Under the pieces are notes generated by a model, which was given only the letters and a program-made list of their open reading frames with translations, ran no database searches and was not told the DNA's origin. A DNA stretch of 64,000 nt from Planoprotostelium fungivorum (taxonomy: Eukaryota; Evosea; Variosea; Cavosteliida; Cavosteliaceae). The stretch is taken from positions 1 through 64,000 of the forward strand of contig MDYQ01000122.1 of assembly GCA_003024175.1 (NCBI GenBank), given 5' to 3'. The position numbers were made by a program, and so were the translations under genes. Of the stretch, positions 55,851 through 64,000 are shown piece by piece. How positions within the stretch are numbered: the first letter of the stretch is position 1; each line of letters opens with the position of its first letter.

Positions 55851-56702
55851 ATGTTAGAGTGGAAGATCGTTGTATTGGGTGGCGGAGGTGTCGGTGAGAC
55901 CATCTGCTACTCATACGACCTCTGAATCCAGCCAGGCAAATCTGCATTTACTATCCAATATATACACAATCGCTTCGTAGATAGATACGATCCAACGATA
56001 GAGGATCTTTATAGAAAAACGGTTGAACTGGATGGAAAGCAATACATGGTAGAGATCTTAGACACGGCCGGGCAGGTCGGGATCCTCTACGGAGATTGAA
56101 TGGAGGCTGACCTCCACAGGAAACTTTCATGTCCATGCGCGATCTTTATTTGCGGAGTGGCCATGCATTTTTACTGGTCTACTCGATCACGTCCTCTACG
56201 AGCTTACAGGAGATTTCTACCCTCCCGTCTCAGGTGAAGATGTCTCCATTTCCCATCTTCCCTCGGGTTCACCACGGTTTCCCATTCTGACTCCATCTCA
56301 GATCCGTGTCTTAAAAGAGACCGACAAGGTGAAAACCACTCCGAGCCACTCCTCTCTCCCTCCTCATCTCAACTATTCCATTATGATGTCATGATATGTA
56401 TCATCACGTTCATCCTCTCATCTTCCACAGTGCCCCATCGTTGTGGTGGGAAACAAATCTGATTTAGAGGGCGAGAGAAAGGTTCCAACTTCTCAAGGCG
56501 AGAGTTGGGCCAAGTCAGTCAGCTGTACCTTCTTCGAGTCCTCTGCAAAGAATCGCGTCAACGTCGATGAAGTGAGTCCTCTCCCTCTCTCGATGACGAT
56601 CCTCATCCACGTCAGGTCTTCTTAAAGATCATCAAGCTGCTCGATCAGATCCACACGGGTGATAGACCTAAGAAAAAGAAGGGAGGTTGTGTGTTGGTCT
56701 GA
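55851..56702 (+). CDS. Ras/Rap-family small GTPase with CAAX box
   Basis: A prenylated signalling GTPase. P-loop [19 protein letters not shown] (spliced after GVG), switch [21 protein letters not shown], switch [26 protein letters not shown] at [17 protein letters not shown], and SAK at [16 protein letters not shown] are all present. YDPTIEDxYRK is the Rap effector loop, with L in place of S. Gln is kept at the 61-equivalent, so it should hydrolyse GTP. The tail [10 protein letters not shown] gives a polybasic stretch and a CAAX box for lipidation. In Dictyostelium, Rap1 controls adhesion and cortex tension; a similar job is likely. It diverges from the LCB2 gene with about 270 bp between starts. 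Confidence 0.88.
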
Positions 56703-56822
56703 GGGCTATGGGGTGAACACATCATGAACCGTCGCGGCCCAAGCTTGTAGAGCACACGCGTGGGATATTTCTTAGGCAAGATCCGCGACGAATAAATTCA
56801 CAGAAACGATTTTTTCTTCTTT

Positions 56823-57580
56823 TTATTTTCTCTTCTGACACCGACTGAAGTGAAAAGGATTAGAGGTGAGGAGTTCACGGTTTGTCATGCCAGAGTCGAC
56901 CGTCTGGTATACGATCGTGAAGAAGAGAGTGGCCTTCATGTCTTTCAATTGGGCATCCACCTTTGCATCGTGAGCTGATGGACGGGATGCATCTTCACCT
57001 TCAAACCCACGGGCGATGTCTGTCCTCTTTCCACGTCGAATAATATCTTCTTACCATCTACACCGATGAGACACTCCTGTTCTTTCGGGGGTAAGATGAT
57101 GCCATCGACATCAGCCAACAAGATGGTGACGATACACTGTACGAGACGGCCTCGAAGAGGAGAGTTCTATAGAGTTTGAGATGGATATGGAAGATGCTGC
57201 ACCTCTTCGAAGACCACAGTCGGCCGCGGCTGAAGGAATCTACACTCGTCCTTGTAAGACTTTCTCTGTGTGTCTCGTATTGGTTTCAGCAGCCGAAAGT
57301 TATGGAGTGCTGGTGTTGGAATATGCATTGTGGGGTAGACAAAGGGGGACAGGAGGAGTGGAAGATATGATACGTGCGAGTTTCCACCCATCATGTACGA
57401 AGAGTTTCCAATATTGGAGGCGTTTAAGAGGTCGCCATTCAGATTCGAATGCTCCTCCCATTGTCTATCCGTCTGGGATGATATCGATAGACTATCTTGT
57501 GATATATACAGTCCCCCTGCATTCGAAAGAGGATGGTTGAGCTGTTGCGTCGCGGTGATGAAGGCCCCTCCTCGGTCCAT
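56823..57580 (-). CDS. Unassigned protein, paralogue of the gene at 42809-43464
   Basis: Starts MDRGGAFITATQQLNHPLSN and has a polar N-terminus with Asn/Ser (NLNGDLLNASNIGNSSYMMG). After an intron comes the core ALHNFRLLKPIRDTQRKSYK, DECRFLQPRPTVVFEE. A further intron joins NSPLRGRLVQCIVTILLADV, DGIILPPKEQECLIGVDGKK, ILFDVERGQTSPVGLK. A last intron joins VDAQLKDMKATLFFTIVYQT and VDSGMTNRELLTSNPFHF, with a stop at 56823-56825. It aligns block by block with the gene at 42.8 kb, so this is a family with at least two members here. KSY..E.RF..PRP is reminiscent of Rel-like DNA-binding loops. No membership in a named family can be claimed. Confidence 0.6.
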
Positions 57581-57808
57581 TGGCGGGCGAATTTGAGAGC
57601 CGCCTTGCCCATACTGGTTGTATTGTCAATCTCTAGTTAGTACGCACCAACCCGTGTGAATCATCTAACCGAATCTTTCTGATGGATGGGAACAGAATAA
57701 TAGCTCCGAACAGAGAAATAACAGATTTTAAGGTGGTGGTGCCGTCGCAGAGCTCAACACCAGCACGCCGCTCGTGGGTCTGCGGCCGCCACGGTAACAC
57801 TCGTTGCC

Positions 57809-59183
57809 CTACGGCCAATCGTCCAAGCCGAAAAGCTTCTTGCCCAGGTCTGTGAGCGGTATGTCACGGGTTAACTTCTCTACGGTTGTCTTCCTGATAT
57901 CCTCGCCGGGCTTGCCCGCCTGCGACGGAAACATCTGAGATGAGATCAGATGACGTGATGGCGTGGAGGTCTACAAGCGTCTCACCTTGATGTATTGGTT
58001 GATGCGGAATCGGTCGCTGTTGTTCGGGAAGTTGCAGTGCTGGGGAGGGGTCAGAGGTTACATGATGCCATGCGACATCTCACGGGTTGTTCTGACCTCC
58101 AGACAACGAGTGAGCCCGCGCGAGCGCTGATCTTCTGTATCTGTTTTTCCATGGGGTCTCCTGATGGAACACTGACAAAGTCTAATCTGGATCCTGCATT
58201 CTCGCAGTAGTCGGTGTCCTTTGTGAGTTCGACCCATTCTTTCAAGTGATGATGGAAACCAGAGACGGTGCAGAAACCGAATGGGGGGTCAGATGACCGT
58301 GATGAACATTGTCATATCACCTCCATCGTCTTCGGTAGATTCGGTCAGACAGACCAGTCCTTGAAGTTTGAGAGCCCCCTCGTTCTTGCTGCCGTTGTTC
58401 TCGGTGATGAAACCCTCAAAGGTGTATTCTTTTCCTCTTCCAGTCAACAACCAGTTCCAGGGGTTGAGATCCCAATGAAGCCACACTGCGGCGGACTTCC
58501 ATGAGGGTTTATCCTCTAAGATGGTCTCTCCATCTTTTTGTGTCGGAACGTTGACGGTGGGTCTCATCACCCCCCAGCGATCGACGGACACCCACAGACG
58601 CTCTGTTTGCATGAGAGTCTTGTAGACTTGATAGAGTCTTGGATTCTGTCGATTCTTCCACGCCATTGGACCGATGGCTTCCGAATCACCCAAGATGCCC
58701 AACTTACGGACGGCAGACTGTCGCATTGAGAAGACATAGAAGACATTACGAAACGAATCACCGGCCACAGATCATCTCCCCACGTATTGGGATCATTTCG
58801 ATCGACCTGATTTGATTAGATGTTGTGGATAGTGGATGGATGGACGCACCTTCTTGTTTTCGAAGCCCCAGGTCTGAGACTCGATCTGATTCCACACCTC
58901 TTCGACGCTCTACGTTCTTCAGTCGATTTTCTATGTAATGTCTCCTCACAGCCGCTATGTCTTCTTGATTGAGAATGCCATTAACAACAACAAATCCGTA
59001 TTTGTCAAAGAAGGCCATGTACTCTGCCTCTTGATCTATATTGAACGACTGGACGAAACCTTCTTCATCTTTCGGCGCACTGTTCACAGGAAACTCTTTG
59101 AACACTCGATCGATCGATACCGTCTCTTTCTTTACCTGCGATTCCTCTCTCTGTCGCTCCGCCTTCGATGATGTTCCTCCCAT
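57809..59183 (-). CDS. Phytanoyl-CoA dioxygenase (PhyH)-like Fe(II)/2-oxoglutarate oxygenase
   Basis: Starts MGGTSSKAERQREESQVKKE (Gly2, possible myristoylation). A PhyH-type entry follows: YMAFFDKYGFVVVNGILNQE, DIAAVRRHYIENRLKN. The fold core has SMRQSAVRKLGILGDSEAIG, TERLWVSVDRWGVMRPTVNV, and AAVWLHWDLNPWNWLLTGR, where HWD gives the HxD iron motif. After LKLQGLVCLTESTEDDGG comes GFHHHLKEWVELTKDTDY, likely carrying the distal His, and RAGSLVVWRSEQPHCNFPNN, then RFRINQYIK whose Arg could hold 2-oxoglutarate. The end is TDLGKKLFGLDDWP. All iron ligands can be placed, so it is probably active; the substrate is unknown and need not be phytanoyl-CoA. Confidence 0.78.
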
Positions 59184-59769
59184 TGTTGTTTGCCTGTTGG
59201 CGACAAATTCACCGTTCAGCGAACTTATAAATGAACATTTATCATTTAAAAATAAATCGGCGCTCAATCCAAAGATATTTTCATACCCGCAGAAAGCAGC
59301 GCTTTAAGAACAGCGAAAGATATGGAAGTCTAGAACGTACTGGCAGTACTCATAAGCAGCTTACTTATATCGTAAGACTTACTCCCTGCAGAGATATAAC
59401 ACAAGGAGAGAGCATTCCAAAGTCGATCGAGCGTGTTCCTGTGGTCCACCTGAACACCCCATAGCTGACAAGCCGGAGGATCCAACCGCAGGATATTTCC
59501 ATCTTCAAGATAAGAAAACACAAGTGTCTGTTGGGTCCTCTTTGTCTGTGGTCTATAGCGATTGACCCGTATTGACCTGCCACCTGTGGTATGTGGGAAC
59601 ATCTCCTTTCCTCATATTGCGTCATACGAACGATCACCTTCAATCTATCACTAAGACCCCACCAAGAGACTCAGGTCAAATCTCCCAGCTTAAATGTCAA
59701 TTCAGTTCCATCTCGCGCCACGTATGATCACGAGAAGCTTGCGGTAAGATATGGCATACGCTAGAAAAT
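59184..59769. other. Divergent intergenic region
   Basis: About 590 bp between the PhyH-like start and the homeobox gene. Minus-strand frames at 59330-59643 are short and overlap each other in different frames without splice logic. It is presumably a shared promoter region. Confidence 0.5.
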
Positions 59770-60317
59770 ATGTCAGTACACGTACTGACACCGAGGTACT
59801 CGGCTGTACGTTTTCCTCTCCTGTACACCGAAAGAGATTTTGCACAAGGACGGAGACGCGGAACTGAGAGTCGTCATCTGCCGCAGAAATTCAAACTTGA
59901 GACGACACCGATGATGGAACCACAACTGAGACGCCACCTGAAGAACAATCGAAACCGTGACGACGGCAGGAGTAAAGAGAGAAGAACTACACCCGAACAA
60001 CAGGCCAGGCTAAATGCTGCCTACGAGATGAACAACCGAATGGACGATAGAGGGGATTTGGTTGTCCTGGCAGAGGAGCTGGGTTTATCTGAGAGGAGAG
60101 TCAGGACGTGGTTTCAGAACAAGAGAGCTAAGGTGACCAGATACTCTATTCTGCATTTGTCTGATATCAGACATTAATCCATTAACCGTGTTCAATGGTT
60201 GATATGATCTCTCAGGAGAGGAGAAGGGAGAGAGACGAGGAATGCTTGAAGAGGATACAGTCAGAGTTTCCATGTACAAATATACCAAAGATGAAATTGG
60301 CCTTCATCATCAATTGA
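59770..60317 (+). CDS. Homeodomain transcription factor (small)
   Basis: A DNA-binding protein. The start is MSVHVLTPRYSAVRFPLLYT, or more conservatively MMEPQLRRHLKNNRNRDDG at about 59911. The homeodomain has a basic N-terminal arm (DDGRSKERRTTPEQQARLNA), helices 1 and 2 (AAYEMNNRMDDRGDLVVLAE) and the recognition helix LGLSERRVRTWFQNKRAK. WFQNKRAK carries the invariant WFxNxR and Asn51. An intron of about 85 nt separates the homeodomain from a basic continuation (ERRRERDEECLKRIQSE) and a short C-terminus ending KMKLAFIIN. The whole protein is about 150 residues, so little outside the DNA-binding domain is present. Confidence 0.88.
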
Positions 60318-60504
60318 AGACGGCACCACTGCACAGACGAGGACGCATGAACAAAAATGAGCTATAAATTTTGAACGGAATAATGTGTCGATCACAGTCA
60401 AGGCACACGACAAGCAGCGCCTGATGTCGAATGAGCTCGAGAGATTGTCTCGATCGTTCTTCAATATCAATTGAACCGACGAAAACGATGTATTAGCAAT
60501 TATT

Positions 60505-61099
60505 TTATAGAGCAAAGAGGATGGTGAGCACGAGCAGAACGCCGGATGCGATCGTCTTGATACCAAGTGAGTCATTGTGAGGGTATGGTAACGTTGATGT
60601 CTGCACATCAGAGCAGCTGTAATACTGATCTCCATAGGTGTCCGTGAAGATGGCTTGTATGGTGATTGACGTCGAAGATGGCGCGGTGAACTTATAAGTT
60701 GTCACGGTGTTGTTGCCGCCTGATACATCGATGCTGGTCATAGGAGTGTAGGCGAAATTGTTGTCGGCCGTAGTCTGTCTTGTTTCAGTTGCTTGACATA
60801 ATGTGACTGTTTGTGATGGATGTGGAATCATGCATCATATCTCGAGCACTCACGGAGAAGGTGAAATATCCTATGGTGAGATTGCCAGCACCCGACAGGA
60901 ATGTTGCATTGTAAGATGTGCCCGCCTTGATTACGGTCAAATTTGATAATTGAGAGCTTCCACAAGGGCCAATTGTGGACGATATCGCATCACAAGCGCT
61001 CAGTGTGCAATTGTTGCGAGCAGTTGGCTGAATGATGCCAAAATCGACCGCCGATGCGATGCAGATGACACAGAAGAGGAGAAGAGAGTGTGACATCAT
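60505..61099 (-). CDS. Small secreted, probably GPI-anchored surface protein
   Basis: A signal peptide (MMSHSLLLFCVICIASAVDF) is followed by a Thr/Ser/Asn-rich ectodomain with many sequons: ARNNCTLSACDAISSTIGPC, GSSQLSNLTVIKAGTSYNAT, LTIGYFTFS, an intron, then TLCQATETRQTTADNNFAYT, VSGGNNTVTTYKFTAPSSTS, QAIFTDTYGDQYYSCSDVQT. The C-terminus is a hydrophobic tail with no charged end (GIKTIASGVLLVLTILFAL), as in GPI-attachment signals. Only one intron is seen (about 60780-60850). No family is recognised. It shares the signal-plus-GPI layout with the gene at 63163-63909. Confidence 0.65.
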
Positions 61100-61446
61100 C
61101 TCGGCTGTGTCGGTGATGTGAAGATGGATGTTCCAAAAAATGGGAAAGTGACGTCCGCAGAGGAGAATTCGGGCGTCGACATACGGGCGCGGAATCGGAG
61201 GTCTCTGAAGAGCGAGGAGGTATAATTCCGAACCTCCATCAACTCCATCGGACGTGCGCATTGTAAGAGGATCAATTTCTCCTGGGCGGCCCATTTCGAT
61301 GTCCATGATGTTCATGACTCAAGAAAATGTCATCGTACGAACACAGTCTTCAACCGATCTTCATCACCCGTCACAAGACTCTCCTGCTCAACGAAGATGA
61401 AGGAGTTTCACGATATTGAGGTGAATTGTATGTATTACAACAGGGT

Positions 61447-62089
61447 TTAGAAAGAACCAGCACCAGCACCCTTGAAGAAGTTGAGAGCGTCGAAGCGGTT
61501 CTCAGTGCCACCAACAAAGTTGCCGAGAATGTTAAGGTCGCGAATGAACTGGACATCCTCAAAATCAAAGTCGAAGGCGTTGTCGGAGAAGCTGCTGAAC
61601 TTGTCGGCCATCAGACGCTCTATGAAAGAAGCACGAGTGGTTTCGGAGTTCAAGTTTCTCTTCAGGGCTGAGATATGTCAGTCGACGATGGTGGAGAACC
61701 TCTCACGATTGGTGACCTTCTTCATGCTCATGATGCGGTCGATCGCCTTCATGAGGGCGGCAGTCTGCTGATCGGCACCGACATCGGGGAAAGATCTCTT
61801 ACCAAAGCCTGAAGATGGTCAGATACGGAGGATTGACTCTCTTACCGGCAAAATCTCCTCCGAAGATGTTGACAAAGTCGAGGCGGTTCTTCTTCCCTCC
61901 CAGGAAGTTGCTGACGACGTTCACGTCCTCTATGAAGGAGTGATGATCATCGCTGTCAGTTTCTCTGATCATGGAGGCAAAGCTGGCGAATCTAGCGATC
62001 TCCTCAGCTGTCGGAGGTTCAATGGGTGCAGAAGCGGACACGACGCAGAAGAGAGCCATGCAGGCAGCGAAGATGGTGAAGGTTTTCAT
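61447..62089 (-). CDS. Secreted protein with an internally duplicated module
   Basis: A signal peptide (MKTFTIFAACMALFCVVSAS) is followed by APIEPPTAEEIARFASFASM. Two similar modules follow: FIEDVNVVSNFLGGKKNRLD with FVNIFGGDFAG, and after two GT-AG introns FEDVQFIRDLNILGNFVGGT with ENRFDALNFFKGAGAGSF at the end. The joining region is SFPDVGADQQTAALMKAIDR and KRNLNSETTRASFIERLM. The two modules share the FxEDVxx(V/I)xxxxxLGxFxGG.xNR.D.xNxF pattern. No Cys and no membrane helix after the signal, so it is likely a soluble secreted protein. No family recognised. The stop is at 61447. Confidence 0.65.
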
Positions 62090-62336
62090 TGTAGTAGGTA
62101 CGGTGTTGTGAAATGTGTTGTCGATCGAATGATTTAGATGAGAAGGACACCATGGACGCGTCCGCACCAGGGGATGGAGGACCTTCCACGTAACGGGTGA
62201 TTCTTTGCGTAAAAGATGCGTCTAGCAACAACGAGGCGACAGGTGGATAATGATGGATCATTTCGTTTGGATTTCGATCAGTGGACGATGAGAAGACGGG
62301 TGACACTGTGAGGTTGTTGATCGAAATGGAAAGAAA

Positions 62337-63068
62337 ATGGTCGATTTATTTATTGACAGCGGAGAGACACATCACATCATCACACCCACGATGGAGGGGA
62401 TGGAGGGAGAGAGACAACATCTAGTACAGACGATCGTAGACGAACTATATTCACAAGAACAAAAGACGCACGATAAAACATGGTGGAAAGTCATACATGC
62501 ACTAGCATTTCTAACCGGAGGCATCACTTTCGTCATCGGTACTGGTTGCTACTTCCCTTACGACTATAATTGGACTCTCGGCTTCAAGATCGCTGGTATA
62601 TCGTACACCATCGGCTCTGCTGGCTTCTTAACCGTGGACGTCTTAGAATTCTTCACTTTCACGGAAGACAGATGGCTACGCCTCAACATCTTCGCATCAG
62701 CGACCGGCTCTTTATGCTATCTGATCGGTTCCCTCTTCTTCATTCCCGAGTTGCAATCTCTATCCCACGGTTCAGACGTGGGCGTTTGGGGTTTTATCCT
62801 TGGCTCGGCTTTCATCGCTGCGTCTCAGTTCTGCAAGGTCATTCGTATCATCAGAGAGAAACCCATCGACTCGTCGGCCATCGGAGTAGAAGGAGGAGCA
62901 TTTCTGGGAGCCGCTTTCTTCTTGGTCGGCACCATCTTATTTCGCGATGGACTAGTGGTGGCATCGAGGGAGTACGTGGAGGTGCTGGTACTGTGGATAC
63001 TGGGAAGCATATTCTTCACCGTGGGTGGCATATTCTTGACCATACGCCACGCTTGTATGGGAAAATGA
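62337..63068 (+). CDS. Multi-span membrane protein (about six helices), intronless
   Basis: An uninterrupted 243-codon frame, unusual in this intron-rich window. It starts MVDLFIDSGETHHI, or more conservatively MEGMEGERQHLVQTIVDELY. Hydrophobic helices: VIHALAFLTGGITFVIGTGC, IAGISYTIGSAGFLTVDVLE, NIFASATGSLCYLIGSLFFI, VGVWGFILGSAFIAASQFCK, EGGAFLGAAFFLVGTILF and VLVLWILGSIFFTVGGIFLT. The repeated G-S-x-x-F pattern resembles YrhK-type repeats found in bacterial and protist membrane proteins; this is a resemblance, not a firm call. Ends RHACMGK. Confidence 0.7.
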   Translation: MVDLFIDSGETHHIITPTMEGMEGERQHLVQTIVDELYSQEQKTHDKTWWKVIHALAFLTGGITFVIGTGCYFPYDYNWTLGFKIAGISYTIGSAGFLTVDVLEFFTFTEDRWLRLNIFASATGSLCYLIGSLFFIPELQSLSHGSDVGVWGFILGSAFIAASQFCKVIRIIREKPIDSSAIGVEGGAFLGAAFFLVGTILFRDGLVVASREYVEVLVLWILGSIFFTVGGIFLTIRHACMGK

Positions 63069-63162
63069 ACAACTGAACCACGATTAACTCCGATCATGCA
63101 TGCATCTTCATCGTGAACTCAAGTGGTGACGGTGTTGTGATGATTTTTTCGATCGATTTATT

Positions 63163-63909
63163 TTACAAAGCCAATGCGATGATGAACATGATCGGAAGTA
63201 TGACTCCAAATTCGATCAGAACTGCCTCTCCACTATCTTGTCTCCTTCCTGTGTGTGGTTGTGTAGCGGAAGGTTGAACAGTCGAGCTCTCAATCACGGC
63301 AGTGGTAGGATCTCGGCTATAGAAAGAGGACGACAAAGTGGACAACCAGGTGGAAATGGTTTCAGAAGTGGAGGAGATCGTCTCTGCAGGTTGGGCTGCA
63401 TTGCGTGGCTGGCAGATCGGATAAGTGCTATTTCCGATACTGGTGATGCAGTAGGTGTCCGGTGCGCAGCATGAGAAGAAGCTCGAGGACTGACAGATCT
63501 CATGAGAGATCGGACAGACAACCCACAAGTTCGAGGAAGAGCTGTAGGAGCATTTTCCCTCTTCGATGTCATAGCACGAGCCGAAGACATCGGTACCGTT
63601 GGTGGCGGTTGCGTTGTAGACGTAGCCCGAGCAGAAGGCACGATTGGCCAGACAGCCGCAGAAACCAGAAGTGGGGTAGGTAGGACAGCACCTTGTAGAG
63701 ATACGATTGCCTGATAGACGTGAGAAGGGAGTTGACGCATCGTCTCATTCACCCATGCAAGTCGAGGATGATGCACAGCAGTTACAGCAGGTACTGTTCG
63801 AAGACGGACATTGAGCCTTGCATTCGTTGTCTGTGGAAGGAATGGCCAGGTGATACTGGGCCAGGGTGAAGGAGATGGCCAATAGGAGGAAGAAGGTTCG
63901 TGTGTTCAT
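63163..63909 (-). CDS. Secreted Cys-rich, probably GPI-anchored surface protein
   Basis: A signal peptide (MNTRTFFLLLAISFTLAQYH) is followed by a dense Cys cluster (DNECKAQCPSSNSTCCNCCA, SSSTCMG), a 43-nt intron, then STRCCPTYPTSGFCGCLANR, FCSGYVYNATATNGTDVFGS, CYDIEEGKCSYSSSSNLWVV, CPISHEICQSSSFFSCCAPD and STYPICQPRNAAQPA. A Ser/Thr-rich stalk (SSTVQPSATQPHTGRRQDSG) leads to an uncharged hydrophobic tail (LIEFGVILPIMFIIALAL), the usual GPI signal. At least 20 Cys in about 150 residues implies a disulphide-locked ectodomain. The stop is at 63163. No family recognised. Confidence 0.68.
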
Positions 63910-64000
63910 CGTAGCACTTATTGTGGATTGTGATAGAGTTGTGATCCAACCTTGCTCCCTAATATTGGTTGGACTATAAGGTGAGGTGGAAGAAGGTGAC
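63910..64000. other. Upstream region of the Cys-rich gene, window end
   Basis: The last 91 bases lie upstream of the minus-strand Cys-rich gene. They contain an ATTGGT-like box near 63963 but no other feature I can support. Confidence 0.3.

Overview
This window is nuclear DNA from a microbial eukaryote with a very compact, intron-rich genome. Almost every recognisable gene is cut by short GT-AG introns, mostly about 35-50 nt, usually starting GTGAGT or similar and ending CAG/TAG. Neighbouring genes lie 11 to about 600 bp apart. The gene set (retromer, AP-2, OCRL-type phosphatase, Ca2+-type NADPH oxidase, Rap-like GTPase, thaumatin-like and GPI-type surface proteins, phenylalanine hydroxylase, plant-type betaine aldehyde dehydrogenase) and gene style fit an amoebozoan, most like a protosteloid amoeba such as Planoprotostelium/Protostelium. 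The species is inference; no database search was possible.

Layout. 0-10 kb: the 3' end of a saccharopine dehydrogenase gene, an RBR ubiquitin ligase, an acidic hypothetical, a TPR/J-domain protein, a Gln-rich protein, an alpha/beta hydrolase, a gene-poor kilobase and a SAP-domain protein with an intronic minisatellite. 10-23 kb: a membrane-signalling block with an EF-hand NADPH oxidase, an OCRL/INPP5B phosphatase with RhoGAP-like domain, AP-2 alpha and VPS26. 23-38 kb: a thaumatin-like protein, a degenerate RasGAP-like plus START protein, two coiled-coil proteins, a SIP5/DA2-type RING protein, an acyl-CoA synthetase, phenylalanine 4-hydroxylase and a BSD-domain protein. 38-42.8 kb: a gene-poor, AT-richer island whose only clear gene is an HNH nuclease-like gene. 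That gene is interrupted by a scaffold join: one N between two almost identical 514-515 bp copies. 42.8-60 kb: a short unassigned gene with a paralogue at 57 kb, betaine aldehyde dehydrogenase, an intron-containing tRNA-Tyr, a type I membrane protein, WDR5, V-ATPase subunit F, an atypical SDR, serine palmitoyltransferase LCB2, a Rap-like GTPase and a PhyH-type dioxygenase. 59.8-64 kb: a homeobox gene, then a cluster of small secreted, GPI-type or membrane proteins.

Functional themes are endocytosis and membrane traffic (AP-2, VPS26, OCRL, V-ATPase), lipid metabolism (LCB2, acyl-CoA synthetase, START, PhyH), ubiquitin ligation and cell surface/secretion. I saw no CRISPR array, rRNA, LTR element or virus-like element. 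Exon structures were read by eye from frame continuity, GT-AG borders and remembered family sequences; outer coordinates are firmer than internal ones.
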